From the NCBI GenBank assembly GCA_017439305.1, contig JAFSJK010000039.1:1-40314 (forward strand): a stretch of DNA of 40,314 nucleotides, in the 5' to 3' direction. The notes beneath the pieces were generated by a model. It was given only the letters and a program-made list of their open reading frames with translations, was not told the origin of the DNA and did no database searches. This stretch comes from Bacteroidales bacterium. GTDB taxonomy: Bacteria > Bacteroidota > Bacteroidia > Bacteroidales > UBA932. Positions 1-7,642 of this stretch are shown here, one piece after another. The stretch's first letter is position 1. The number at the start of each line of letters is the position of its first letter. The position numbers and the translations under genes are program-made.

Positions 1-15
1 CAAAAAGTTATAGAA

Positions 16-321
16 ATGAGCCAGAAAATCAGAATCAAACTCAAGTCGTACGACCACATGCTCGTGGACAAGTCCGCCAGCAAGATCGTCGATACAGTGA
101 AGGCTACCGGTGCAAAGGTCAATGGTCCCATTCCCCTTCCTACCCACAAGAAGATCTTCACTGTGAACCGCTCGACCTTCGTGAACAAGAAGTCCCGCGA
201 GCAGTTCGAACTCGACTCCTATGTCCGTCTTCTGGACATCGACGATTCCAATGCGAAGACCGTCGACGCCCTCATGAAGCTCGAACTCCCTTCCGGTGTC
301 GAGGTCGAGATCAAGGTCTGA
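16..321 (+). CDS. rpsJ: 30S ribosomal protein S10
   Basis: The 101-residue product is full length for S10, a small-subunit head protein that also acts in transcription antitermination as NusE. It starts [14 protein letters not shown] and carries the conserved stretches [12 protein letters not shown] (about residues 33-44) and [14 protein letters not shown] (about 52-65). The ATG lies 15 bases into the window and the stop is TGA. In most Bacteroidota rpsJ is followed directly by rplC and the rest of the S10 operon. Here it is followed by two hairpins and a glutamine synthetase gene, so it probably ends an upstream rpsL-rpsG-fusA type transcript lying outside the window. Confidence 0.98.
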   Translation: MSQKIRIKLKSYDHMLVDKSASKIVDTVKATGAKVNGPIPLPTHKKIFTVNRSTFVNKKSREQFELDSYVRLLDIDDSNAKTVDALMKLELPSGVEVEIKV

Positions 322-385
322 GGTCGATAAATTCGACCCTGCAAGGCAAAATGGTCTGGGATGCATTGCATTCCGGACCATTTTT
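322..385 (+). terminator. Rho-independent terminator after rpsJ
   Basis: Two hairpins follow the rpsJ stop codon. A small one pairs GGTCGA (322-327) with TCGACC (333-338). A longer one begins near 349 and folds back to about 380; its arms AATGGTC and GACCATT extend inward through two G-U pairs, and it is followed at once by five T residues (381-385). This is a standard intrinsic terminator and should separate rpsJ from glutamine synthetase transcription. Confidence 0.85.
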
Positions 386-396
386 GCTTATCTTTG
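366..396 (+). promoter_or_regulatory. Bacteroidota-type promoter of glutamine synthetase
   Basis: TTG at 366-368, a 20-base spacer, then TATCTTTG at 389-396 match the Bacteroidota -33/-7 consensus (TTTG or TTG, N19-21, TAnnTTTG). The -33 element lies inside the rpsJ terminator hairpin and the -7 element just after its T-run. Transcription should begin around 401-403, about 15 bases before the ATG. Confidence 0.7.
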
Positions 397-416
397 ACAC
401 TTCGAAAAACGGACTT

Positions 417-2594
417 ATGATGGACAGATTCAACCTGGTGCGGGAATCCTTCATGAAGAAGGCATGTCCCGTGGAGATGCCAGAAGGGCTCCCTTCGGAG
501 TATTTCGGCGAACTGGTCTTCGACCGGAAGAAGATGCAGAAGTACCTGGATGTCAAAACGTTCTACGCACTTTTGGAATGCATTGAGGGTGGAAAACCCT
601 TGGACCGCAAGACGGCTGACGGCGTAGCCCGCGGCATGAAAGAGTGGGCTTTGGAACATCACGTCACCCACGTGACGCACTGGTTCCAGCCCCTGACCGA
701 AGGCACGGCGGAAAAGCATGACTCCCTCATCGACTACGACGGAAAGGGCGGCGTCATCGAGCGATTTGACGGCTCGATGCTCGCCCAGCAGGAACCGGAC
801 GCCTCGTCTTTCCCCAGCGGCGGCCTCCGGGCTACCTTCGAAGCCCGCGGCTACACGGCCTGGGATCCCACCTCCCCGGTGTTCATCCAGTATGACACGC
901 TTTGCATCCCCACGGTGTTCATTTCGTACACCGGCGAAGCCCTGGACTACAAAACCCCTCTGAAGAAGGCCCTGAAGGCCGTTTCGGACGCGGCGGTCCC
1001 CATCTGCCGCCTGTTCGACCCGGCCGTGAACAAGGTCTATTCCTATCTGGGCTGGGAACAGGAGTATTTCCTCGTGGACGAGGAACTGTTCGCCGCCCGT
1101 ACGGACCTGATGATTACCGGGCGGACGCTGTTCGGACATAATTCCTCGAAGGACCAGCAGCTGGACGACCATTATTTCGGCGCCATCCCGCTCCGGGTCG
1201 CCGCGTTCATGCGTGACCTGGAACTCGCCGGACACCGCTTGGGCATTCCCATCAAGACGCGGCATAACGAGGTGGCTCCCAATCAGTTCGAACTGGCTCC
1301 CATCTATGGGGAGACGAACCTCGCGAACGACCAGAACCAGTTGCTGATGAATGTCATGCACTCCACGGCCCGTCGGCACGGGTTTGTGGTGCTCCTGCAC
1401 GAAAAACCCTTCGACGGGGTGAACGGCTCGGGCAAGCACAACAACTGGTCGCTTGGGACCGATACCGGCGTTCCGCTCATGGCGCCCGGCAAGGACGCCC
1501 TGGGAAACCTGCAGTTCATCACGTTCTTTGTGAACGTACTCGCTGCGGTCCAGAAACACAATGCCCTGTTGAAGGCCACCATCGCCAGCGCGACCAATGC
1601 GCACCGGCTCGGCGCGCACGAGGCACCGCCAGCCATCGTCTCCGCCTTCCTGGGGCGCACGATGACGGAAGTGCTGCACAAGCTGCTGGAAGTTCCCTCC
1701 GACACGCCCATCGAAATCGCCGGCAAGAAAGGCTCCCGGATGGGTCTGGTGGAGATCCCGGAAATCTTCCTGGACAACACCGACCGCAACCGCACCTCGC
1801 CCTTCGCCTTCACCGGCAACCGCTTCGAGTTCCGCGCCGTGGGGTCCAGCGCCAACTGCGCCGGCGCGATGACCACCCTGAACGCCGCCGTGGCCGAGCA
1901 GCTGCTGGACTTCAAGGCGGAGGTCGACAAGGAACTGGCGGCCGGCAAGTCCTTGCAGGTGGCCGTGATGGACACACTGAAACCCGTCATCGCCACCATC
2001 ATCGACACGGTGTGTTTCGACGGCAACGGCTACACGGACGAATGGAAGGCCGAGGCCGCCCGCCGCGGCCTGGACACCGAGAGCTGCGTTCCCGATATGT
2101 TCAAGGAGTTCCTGAAGCCCGCCTCGGTGGAGATGTTCGCCCGGACCGGCGTCTATACCGAGAAGGAGCTGGAGGCCCGCAACGAGGTCAAATGGGAAAC
2201 CTACGCCAAAAAGGTCCAGATCGAAGCCCGCGTAATGGTGCGGATGTCCATCAACCACATCATCCCCGCCGCCGTCGCCTACAAGTCGTCGCTCCTGCGG
2301 GAAGTCTCCCTGTATGAGAAAGTTTACGGCGACACGGAGGGCTGCGCCAGCGAGCTGGCCATCCTGGACGACATCACCCGCTACGTGGAGGAAGTCCGCC
2401 AGCGTGCCCGCCAGGTCGAAGACGCCCGGGTGGAGGCCGATACCATCGAGGACGCCTATGCCCGCGCCAAAGCCTTCTCCGACATCGCCGGCATGCTCTT
2501 CGCCCTCCGCAAGCCCATCGACGCGCTGGAGGAAGTCGTGGACGACAAGCTCTGGCCGCTTCCGAAGTACCGCGAGCTGCTGTTCATTTCGTAA
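417..2594 (+). CDS. glnN: Type III glutamine synthetase (GSIII)
   Basis: ATP-dependent synthesis of glutamine from glutamate and ammonium in the cytoplasm. About 725 residues, as usual for GSIII and much longer than GSI. Family motifs are all present: THWFQPLTEGTAEKHD near the N-terminus, NEVAPNQFELAPIY, NGSGKHNNWSLGTDTG (nucleotide-binding region), HRLGAHEAPPAIVSAFLG and GNRFEFRAVGSSANCAG. The frame is open back to 351, but that segment is terminator and promoter, so the start is the ATG at 417 or its neighbour at 420 (MMDRFNLVRESF). It is transcribed alone: a terminator lies upstream and a tRNA unit with its own promoter downstream. No frameshift or missing motif is seen. Confidence 0.97.
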   Translation: MMDRFNLVRESFMKKACPVEMPEGLPSEYFGELVFDRKKMQKYLDVKTFYALLECIEGGKPLDRKTADGVARGMKEWALEHHVTHVTHWFQPLTEGTAEKHDSLIDYDGKGGVIERFDGSMLAQQEPDASSFPSGGLRATFEARGYTAWDPTSPVFIQYDTLCIPTVFISYTGEALDYKTPLKKALKAVSDAAVPICRLFDPAVNKVYSYLGWEQEYFLVDEELFAARTDLMITGRTLFGHNSSKDQQLDDHYFGAIPLRVAAFMRDLELAGHRLGIPIKTRHNEVAPNQFELAPIYGETNLANDQNQLLMNVMHSTARRHGFVVLLHEKPFDGVNGSGKHNNWSLGTDTGVPLMAPGKDALGNLQFITFFVNVLAAVQKHNALLKATIASATNAHRLGAHEAPPAIVSAFLGRTMTEVLHKLLEVPSDTPIEIAGKKGSRMGLVEIPEIFLDNTDRNRTSPFAFTGNRFEFRAVGSSANCAGAMTTLNAAVAEQLLDFKAEVDKELAAGKSLQVAVMDTLKPVIATIIDTVCFDGNGYTDEWKAEAARRGLDTESCVPDMFKEFLKPASVEMFARTGVYTEKELEARNEVKWETYAKKVQIEARVMVRMSINHIIPAAVAYKSSLLREVSLYEKVYGDTEGCASELAILDDITRYVEEVRQRARQVEDARVEADTIEDAYARAKAFSDIAGMLFALRKPIDALEEVVDDKLWPLPKYRELLFIS

Positions 2595-2610
2595 TTTCCC
2601 GAAAGTTTGC

Positions 2611-2618
2611 TAATTTTG
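2611..2618 (+). promoter_or_regulatory. -7 element upstream of the tRNA gene
   Basis: TAATTTTG matches TAnnTTTG and lies 28 bases before the tRNA 5' end. The -33 region has only a weak TTTC (2587-2590) at a suitable distance. It overlaps no coding sequence. Confidence 0.5.
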
Positions 2619-2646
2619 CAACGCGAAACGGGCCTTGTGCCCGCCC

Positions 2647-2720
<74 letters not shown>

Positions 2721-2723
2721 CAG

Positions 2724-2755
2724 AAAAAAAGACTGCCATGCCGGCAGTCTTTTTT
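2724..2755. terminator. Bidirectional terminator between the tRNA and the minus-strand lipoproteins
   Basis: GACTGCC (2731-2737), loop ATGCC, GGCAGTC (2743-2749), flanked by an A-run on the left and a T-run on the right. It can therefore end both the tRNA transcript and the minus-strand transcript arriving from 2773. Confidence 0.9.
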
Positions 2756-2772
2756 CGTGGCTCCATTGAGGA

Positions 2773-3480
2773 TTAGCGGACGAACTCTTTCAGGAGCTTG
2801 TGGAGGAGCTCGCTGACATAGGAAGTCTCTTCGGGATGGGAGCCGAAGGTCGGAGTCTCGTTGACAAAATGGACGACGCGGTCCGTCTCCCCGTCAATGA
2901 CGGCGCAGTAGAGGACGTTGCCGTACGGGTCGCTGACGTAGTAGTTCTGGGACGGATTGGTCAGGCCGCGGATACCGGTCAGATTCTCGATGGCTTTGTC
3001 GAGGACTTTGGAGGCCGCTTTCTCGATCTTTTCCCTCTGGTAGCCAGCCTTGGTCTGGACATAGCCGTAGGAGTAGATCACGATACCGTAGCGGAGGCCG
3101 CTCTTGTCCATCATTCTCTTGAGGGACTTGGGGACGCGGAGGCGGTCCGCCTTGGCCGGATCCACATTCGGGAAGGTCTGCAACCACTTTGCGATGTCCG
3201 CATTCTCCCCTTCGTAGTCAGCGGGGATCATGTCGGAGAAGGGGAAGCGTTCCGATTCGATGATATTCGTAATCACCCTCGTCGCCGTTGCGGAAGAGTT
3301 CTCGTTGTAGAATCCTTTCCCGTCATCGCCGTACAGGACGATGTAGGAATAAGGCTGGATGAAGGCATACTCCGGAATGGAGGCCAGGTTCACGTTGGAA
3401 CTCGTGTAACGGGAGGGGCCACAGGCAGCCAAGAGCAGGAGGGCGGAGAAGCCGAGGATCAGATGTCGGATACTTTTCAT
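2773..3480 (-). CDS. Hypothetical lipoprotein
   Basis: 235 residues. A signal peptide ends in the lipobox LLLAAC (Cys20), so the mature protein is predicted to be lipid-anchored. I recognise no domain. The mature part is mixed alpha/beta with an aromatic-rich start (EYAFIQPYSYIVLYGDDGKG) and a C-terminal segment that includes YVSDPYGNVLYCAVIDG. It lies 44 bases downstream of another lipoprotein gene on the same strand with no -7 element between, so the two are probably one transcript ending at the shared terminator at 2724-2755. The function is unknown. Confidence 0.85.
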   Translation of the reverse strand: MKSIRHLILGFSALLLLAACGPSRYTSSNVNLASIPEYAFIQPYSYIVLYGDDGKGFYNENSSATATRVITNIIESERFPFSDMIPADYEGENADIAKWLQTFPNVDPAKADRLRVPKSLKRMMDKSGLRYGIVIYSYGYVQTKAGYQREKIEKAASKVLDKAIENLTGIRGLTNPSQNYYVSDPYGNVLYCAVIDGETDRVVHFVNETPTFGSHPEETSYVSELLHKLLKEFVR

Positions 3481-3524
3481 TGAGTGGATATTATTTAAGT
3501 TAAGTTGTTTCTTTTCAGGACAGG

Positions 3525-4421
3525 CTATTTGCAGACGGGGCGGATGGTGCGGCCTTGCTCCGTGCCGCTGCTCCCCCTGTAAACGCCACTGGAGTCAAAG
3601 TTGATGCGCCAGGCTGCCTGCGGATACCAGAGATCGTTTTCATCCCCAATCTCATAACCGCCGGCCGTTTGGGACCAATAGACACCTCCGGTTCCGGCAT
3701 CGACCAGCGTACGGCCTTTCCAGAAGCCGGCGGCGGGAAGGAAGATGCTGTTGCCAGTGCTGTTGCTCGTGACCAGATAACCGTTTACGCCTTTCTGGGA
3801 AGTCCAGGTCCAGGTACACTTTTTCCGGAGTTCCGTCCATTGGGCATCCGTCGGAGTCTTCCAGGTTCCACCCAGCTTGATGGACGCGATGTCCAATTCG
3901 GGGCCGTCACCCTTGCGGCGGGCCCTGACGTATTCCGTCTTGGAATATTCAGAAATGGCGCCCCAGGAGTAATACCCGCCGAAATCTTCCGGATACGCCG
4001 CGTCCAGGTTGCAGGAACACCATTTTACGGAAAGGCCCAAGTCCACGGCGTGCATGGGCTCGGAGAAGTCTTCTGTGGTAAAGGAACTCATCTCGCCGAC
4101 CAGGGAGGTGGCATTCACGCGTACGAAGGCCTTGTAATAATACGTTGTCTGCGGACGCAGGCCCTTGACAACCGTCGCGAACGCGCCGTCGCCGCCCACC
4201 TCGGGAGACCGGTATTCCCGGGTCTGGCTGGCTTCGAAGTTCTCGGTAGTGGAAACGAAGAAACCCACTTCCTTGAGGGTGGTCAGATGCTCCTTGGCGA
4301 CTTGGCCGTAAAGCGTGGCCGTACCTTCGTCGACCTGGGAGACACCCGTGGTTACCGGCTGTTTTTCCGCGCAGGAAAAAACCATCAGCAAAAGGGCGAG
4401 ACAAAAGATGCTTCTTTTCAT
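3525..4421 (-). CDS. Lipoprotein with fibronectin-III-like and FISUMP-type domains
   Basis: 298 residues counted from MKRSIFCLALLLMVFSC; Cys17 is the lipidated residue. An upstream in-frame ATG at 4445 overlaps the promoter and is disfavoured. Residues of about 24-120 resemble an FN3-like beta-sandwich (LRPQTTYYYKAFVRVN). From about 123 the protein has VDLGLSVKWCSCNLDA, then GGYYSWG, and ends GRTIRPVCK. This is the pattern of the Fibrobacter succinogenes major paralogous domain family, common in surface lipoproteins of Bacteroidota. Its ligand is unknown. It is probably surface-exposed and co-transcribed with the lipoprotein gene at 2773-3480. Confidence 0.85.
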   Translation of the reverse strand: MKRSIFCLALLLMVFSCAEKQPVTTGVSQVDEGTATLYGQVAKEHLTTLKEVGFFVSTTENFEASQTREYRSPEVGGDGAFATVVKGLRPQTTYYYKAFVRVNATSLVGEMSSFTTEDFSEPMHAVDLGLSVKWCSCNLDAAYPEDFGGYYSWGAISEYSKTEYVRARRKGDGPELDIASIKLGGTWKTPTDAQWTELRKKCTWTWTSQKGVNGYLVTSNSTGNSIFLPAAGFWKGRTLVDAGTGGVYWSQTAGGYEIGDENDLWYPQAAWRINFDSSGVYRGSSGTEQGRTIRPVCK

Positions 4422-4442
4422 AAAAGTAGTGGTTAGTATCTT

Positions 4443-4473
4443 CAAAAATACGATTTAAAACGGACAAATCAAA
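4443..4473 (-). promoter_or_regulatory. Promoter of the minus-strand lipoprotein pair
   Basis: Read on the minus strand: TTTG (complement of 4470-4473), 19-base spacer, TATTTTTG (complement of 4443-4450). This is an excellent Bacteroidota match, 21 bases ahead of the ATG at 4421. Confidence 0.75.
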
Positions 4474-4481
4474 TAAATGCT

Positions 4482-4489
4482 TATTTTTG
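4482..4489 (+). promoter_or_regulatory. -7 element of the symporter gene, leaderless geometry
   Basis: TATTTTTG ends 8 bases before the ATG at 4498, so the transcript would start at or within a few bases of the start codon. No clear -33 TTG is seen. It is back-to-back with the lipoprotein promoter. Confidence 0.55.
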
Positions 4490-4497
4490 TACGATAG

Positions 4498-5706
4498 ATG
4501 GACCGGAAAAAGAGCTCTTTTTTCAAGAATTACGGAGCCACGCTTCTCCTCTTGCTGGGATTGTTGGCTGGCGGCGTGTTGGGTGCGCTCCTGGGGGAGA
4601 GCGTCCGGGTCCTGCGTCCTGTCGGGATGCTGTTCCTGAACCTGGTCTTCGTGCTGGTCGTCCCGCTGGTCTTCTTCTCCGTTGCCCGCTCCCTCGTGGT
4701 GATGCATGAGAGCGGTGTCATCGGGAAGGTACTGGGGACGGCCCTGGGCGTCTTCCTGTTCATGTCCCTGGTGGCAGGCATATTCTCTTTCGGGCTGATG
4801 TCCGTCTGGAATCCCTTTGCCCGGATGACCGTCGATGCGGGGAGCGCGGACCTTGCCGGCGCGGACGCCTTGAATCTGGGCGACGCCATCGTTGCCGCCT
4901 TGACGGTGGACGATTTCCCATTGCTGTTTTCCCGTGAGCATCTGCTTCCGCTCATCCTTTTCGCGGCGCTTTTCGGCCTGGCCGTCGCCCTGCTCGGCCA
5001 GCGTGCCTCCTTGGTCCGGCAGTTCGTCGAAGAAGGTGAATCCGTCGTCATGAAGATGATGGAACTGGTCATGAAACTGGCCCCCATAGGCATCGGCTGC
5101 TATTTTGCCGATACGGTAGGACAGCTGGGCGGGCAGATTGTCGGGGATTATCTGGAGATTTTCCTGGTGGTCTGTGCGGCCAGCGCCGTCTGTTACGGAC
5201 TCTTCTATACCCTCTTTGCCCTGTTCTGCCATATTCCGCCGGGCAAGTTCTGGAAAGCGATGATTCCTCCCTCCGCCACGGCTGTGGGTACCAGTTCATC
5301 GGCGGCCTGCCTTCCGGTCAACCTCGCTGCGGCAAGGACCCTGGGCGTGAGTGACAAAATCGCGGACGGAGTCATTCCGCTGGGAACGAACCTGCACAAG
5401 GACGGATCTGTCATCACTTCCGTCGCCAAGGTTCTTTTTGCGCTGTATTTCTTCCATATGATGCCGGACGGTGCCGGGGCCGCCGCCCTGATCATCCTGC
5501 TGGCGATTCTGGAGAGCGTGGTCGTTGGGGCCATCCCCGTGGGGGGCATGACGGGGGAGATCCTCCTTTGCGCCGTGCTCGGACTGGACCCCTCCTTTGC
5601 CGCTACACTCCTGATTATCGGCACCATATGCGACATCCCCGCCACGCTTCTCAACGCAACGGGGAATCTGGTTGCTTCCCTTTTGGTCCACCGGCTGGTG
5701 AAATAG
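4498..5706 (+). CDS. Dicarboxylate/amino acid:cation symporter family protein (SDF/DAACS)
   Basis: 402 residues, the normal length for the GltP/DctA/GltPh superfamily of inner-membrane secondary transporters. The order of hydrophobic segments and both re-entrant hairpins can be followed: the serine-rich tip GTSSSAACLPVN (about residues 264-275) and the HP2 region AIPVGGMTGE. The TM7 cation motif, NMDGT in the archetype, reads LHKDGS (residues 299-304). In TM8 the D-x-x-R-T-x-x-N-x-x-G-D signature reads DIPATLLNATGN (379-390), so the substrate Arg is Ala and the final Asp is Asn. The fold is clear; substrate and coupling ion are not those of a classical glutamate transporter. It converges on the acyltransferase gene with 3 bases between stop codons. 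Confidence 0.92.
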   Translation: MDRKKSSFFKNYGATLLLLLGLLAGGVLGALLGESVRVLRPVGMLFLNLVFVLVVPLVFFSVARSLVVMHESGVIGKVLGTALGVFLFMSLVAGIFSFGLMSVWNPFARMTVDAGSADLAGADALNLGDAIVAALTVDDFPLLFSREHLLPLILFAALFGLAVALLGQRASLVRQFVEEGESVVMKMMELVMKLAPIGIGCYFADTVGQLGGQIVGDYLEIFLVVCAASAVCYGLFYTLFALFCHIPPGKFWKAMIPPSATAVGTSSSAACLPVNLAAARTLGVSDKIADGVIPLGTNLHKDGSVITSVAKVLFALYFFHMMPDGAGAAALIILLAILESVVVGAIPVGGMTGEILLCAVLGLDPSFAATLLIIGTICDIPATLLNATGNLVASLLVHRLVK

Positions 5707-5709
5707 CTT

Positions 5710-6891
5710 TTATTTCCTGCGTTTGAGCCAGTGTTCCGTGAGCCACGCGCGGACGGGCAGGTCATATGCCTTGAAGACGCAGCGCGCCAGGAGGATGGAC
5801 AGGAAAAGGACACCGGCGGCGACGGCAATGTGCTGCCAGAGCGGGGCGTCGCCATGCTCGGCCACCCAGTTCATCTGCATGTACATCAGGGGGTAATGCG
5901 TGATGTAGATCGGGTAGGAAAGATCTCCCAGCCACTTGCAGACGGCCGTGCTCCGCTTGTCGGTCGTCGTGGAACCCGCTCCCGCAAGCACGATGAGCGG
6001 GAAGAGCAGCAGGATGGTGACGGCCTGGAAAAGCCCGTCGGGAACCCCTTGTTTTCCGCCGATGCAGGGGATGGACAGGAGGACGACGATGGCCAGGCTG
6101 CACCACCAGAAACCGCCTTTCAGTCGGATGGGCGAGCCGCTGGGATTGCCTTCGGTGCGGTGCGCCGGCAGGATCCGGGAGATGAGCAGGCCGCACAGGA
6201 ACGGATACAGCAGCCGGGTGAAGCCGATATAGAGCTGGTCCGGTGTCAGGGACCAGCCGCCGATGACGTTATACTGCGGCCGGTGCAGCAGGCCGAAGAC
6301 GTTCCAGCCCATCGTCAGATCCAGGGTGAAAAAAGCGCAGACGACGCACAGGATAGCCAGGGCCACCTTCGGCAAATGCCTGAGAATGAATGCATAAAGG
6401 ATATTGCCGATATACTCGAAGGTCAGGGTCCACTGGGGGCCGTTGAAGGAATTGAGCTCTCCCCATCCGCGGATGTCCAGGCTGTTGGGGCAGGGAAGGA
6501 TGAACAGGCCCATCACCAGGCAAAGGAGGAACTTCCAGAGCGGGGTCTTCAGCGTTTCGGGGAACGCCGTCCCGGAGAAGAAGAACAGCGCCGCGCCGAT
6601 GAGCGTGCCCATGATCACCATCGGGTGCAGGCGGGTCAGCCGCCGCTTGAAGAAGCCCCAGGTGGTCATCCTGTCCCAGCGGTCATCGTAGGCGTAGCCG
6701 ATGACGAAGCCGCTCAGCACGAAGAAGAAATCCACTGCCAGATAGCCGTGGTTGATGATCTGGTACGCCGGCCCCTTGCTGTAGGTTTCGAACAGGTGGA
6801 ACAGCACCACCATCAGCGCGGCGACGCCGCGGAGTCCGTCCAGGATCTCATAACGGGGCTTGGATGCCAGGTAGACGTTTTCCTTTGCCAT
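5710..6891 (-). CDS. Acyltransferase family 3 membrane protein
   Basis: 393 residues with about ten hydrophobic segments, typical of the OafA/NolL-like acyltransferase-3 family that O-acetylates or otherwise acylates cell-surface sugars in the inner membrane. The family N-terminal signature is clear: RYEILDGLRGVAALMVVLFH (about residues 13-32) and VDFFFVLSGFVIGYAYDDRW. The C-terminus ends in basic residues (EHWLKRRK). No SGNH domain is fused. The acceptor glycan cannot be deduced, and no capsule or O-antigen genes are adjacent. The promoter is on the minus strand near 6920-6950, divergent from the DUF554 gene. Confidence 0.92.
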   Translation of the reverse strand: MAKENVYLASKPRYEILDGLRGVAALMVVLFHLFETYSKGPAYQIINHGYLAVDFFFVLSGFVIGYAYDDRWDRMTTWGFFKRRLTRLHPMVIMGTLIGAALFFFSGTAFPETLKTPLWKFLLCLVMGLFILPCPNSLDIRGWGELNSFNGPQWTLTFEYIGNILYAFILRHLPKVALAILCVVCAFFTLDLTMGWNVFGLLHRPQYNVIGGWSLTPDQLYIGFTRLLYPFLCGLLISRILPAHRTEGNPSGSPIRLKGGFWWCSLAIVVLLSIPCIGGKQGVPDGLFQAVTILLLFPLIVLAGAGSTTTDKRSTAVCKWLGDLSYPIYITHYPLMYMQMNWVAEHGDAPLWQHIAVAAGVLFLSILLARCVFKAYDLPVRAWLTEHWLKRRK

Positions 6892-6919
6892 AGTATGCTT
6901 TGTATCTCGCTGAAGATTA

Positions 6920-6950
6920 CGAAGGTAGAGAAATCTTTGTATCTTTGCAA
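6920..6950 (-). promoter_or_regulatory. Candidate promoter of the acyltransferase gene
   Basis: Minus strand: TTG (complement of 6948-6950), 20-base spacer, TACCTTCG (complement of 6920-6927), one mismatch from TAnnTTTG. Its -33 end overlaps the -7 box of the divergent DUF554 gene. Confidence 0.4.
6940..6947 (+). promoter_or_regulatory. -7 element of the DUF554 gene, leaderless geometry
   Basis: TATCTTTG ends 9 bases before the ATG at 6957. The in-frame ATG further upstream (6900) would place the promoter inside the gene, so the downstream ATG is preferred. Confidence 0.55.
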
Positions 6951-6956
6951 GGCCAT

Positions 6957-7640
6957 ATGCTCGGAACCATCGTCAATACCGCCTGCATCGTCGCCGGCAC
7001 CCTCATCGGGACCCTTTTCAAAAAGGGCCTCGGGGAGAAATACACGAAGACGCTGTTCAACGCGATGGGCCTTGCTTCCATCGCCTTGGGAGCCAATTCC
7101 TTCGTGCAGAACATGCCCAAGAGCGAGTTCCCGGTGCTGTTCATCCTGTCGCTCGCCATCGGCGGCCTCATCGGCACGGCCCTGGACCTGGACGGAAGGG
7201 TGAAGCGCCTCCTGGCGAAAAAGGGCGGCGACAGCTTCGCAAAAGGCCTCATTTCGGCCTGCCTGCTTTACTGCATCGGCACTTTTTCCATCGTCGGCCC
7301 GGTCCTCAGCGCCCTGCAGGGGGACAATACCTTCCTGTACACGAATTCCACGCTGGACCTGGTGACCTCGACGGTCTTCGCAACCACCTACGGCATCGGC
7401 ATGATCCTCGCGGCGCCCATCCTGTTCTGTTGGCAGGGCGCCATCTGGCTGGCCGCCACCCTGGCCTCCTCCAGCCCCATCTTCCAGGGCACGCTGGTCA
7501 ATGAACTCGCCATCGTGGGCGGCGTCCTGATTATCGCTTCCGGCCTCTCCATCCTGGACGTCAAGGACTGCAAGACACTGAATTACATCCCCGCCCTTCT
7601 CGTCCCGGTCCTCTGGTTCCTGGTGAAGGGGCTGTTCTGA
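6957..7640 (+). CDS. DUF554 family membrane protein (YdfK-like)
   Basis: 227 residues, starting MLGTIVNTACIVAGTLIGTLFKKGL, the characteristic opening of the DUF554 family. Glycine-rich hydrophobic segments follow (ALGANSF, IGGLIGTALDLDGRV, KGLISACLLYCIGTFSIVGP), with about six to seven membrane spans. The family is widespread and thought to be a small-molecule transporter or channel, but its function is not established. The upstream extension to 6900 is rejected because it is hydrophilic and contains the promoter. The stop codon is 2 bases from that of the convergent gene at 7643. Confidence 0.9.
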   Translation: MLGTIVNTACIVAGTLIGTLFKKGLGEKYTKTLFNAMGLASIALGANSFVQNMPKSEFPVLFILSLAIGGLIGTALDLDGRVKRLLAKKGGDSFAKGLISACLLYCIGTFSIVGPVLSALQGDNTFLYTNSTLDLVTSTVFATTYGIGMILAAPILFCWQGAIWLAATLASSSPIFQGTLVNELAIVGGVLIIASGLSILDVKDCKTLNYIPALLVPVLWFLVKGLF

Positions 7641-7642
7641 GA

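Noticed and set aside
351-416. Upstream extension of the glutamine synthetase frame to an ATG at 351.
   Set aside because: The segment is the rpsJ terminator and the glnN promoter; family N-termini begin near MDRFNLV.
219-2258. A 679-codon minus-strand open frame opposite rpsJ and glutamine synthetase.
   Set aside because: Covers two unrelated conserved genes and their terminator/promoter; not a plausible protein.
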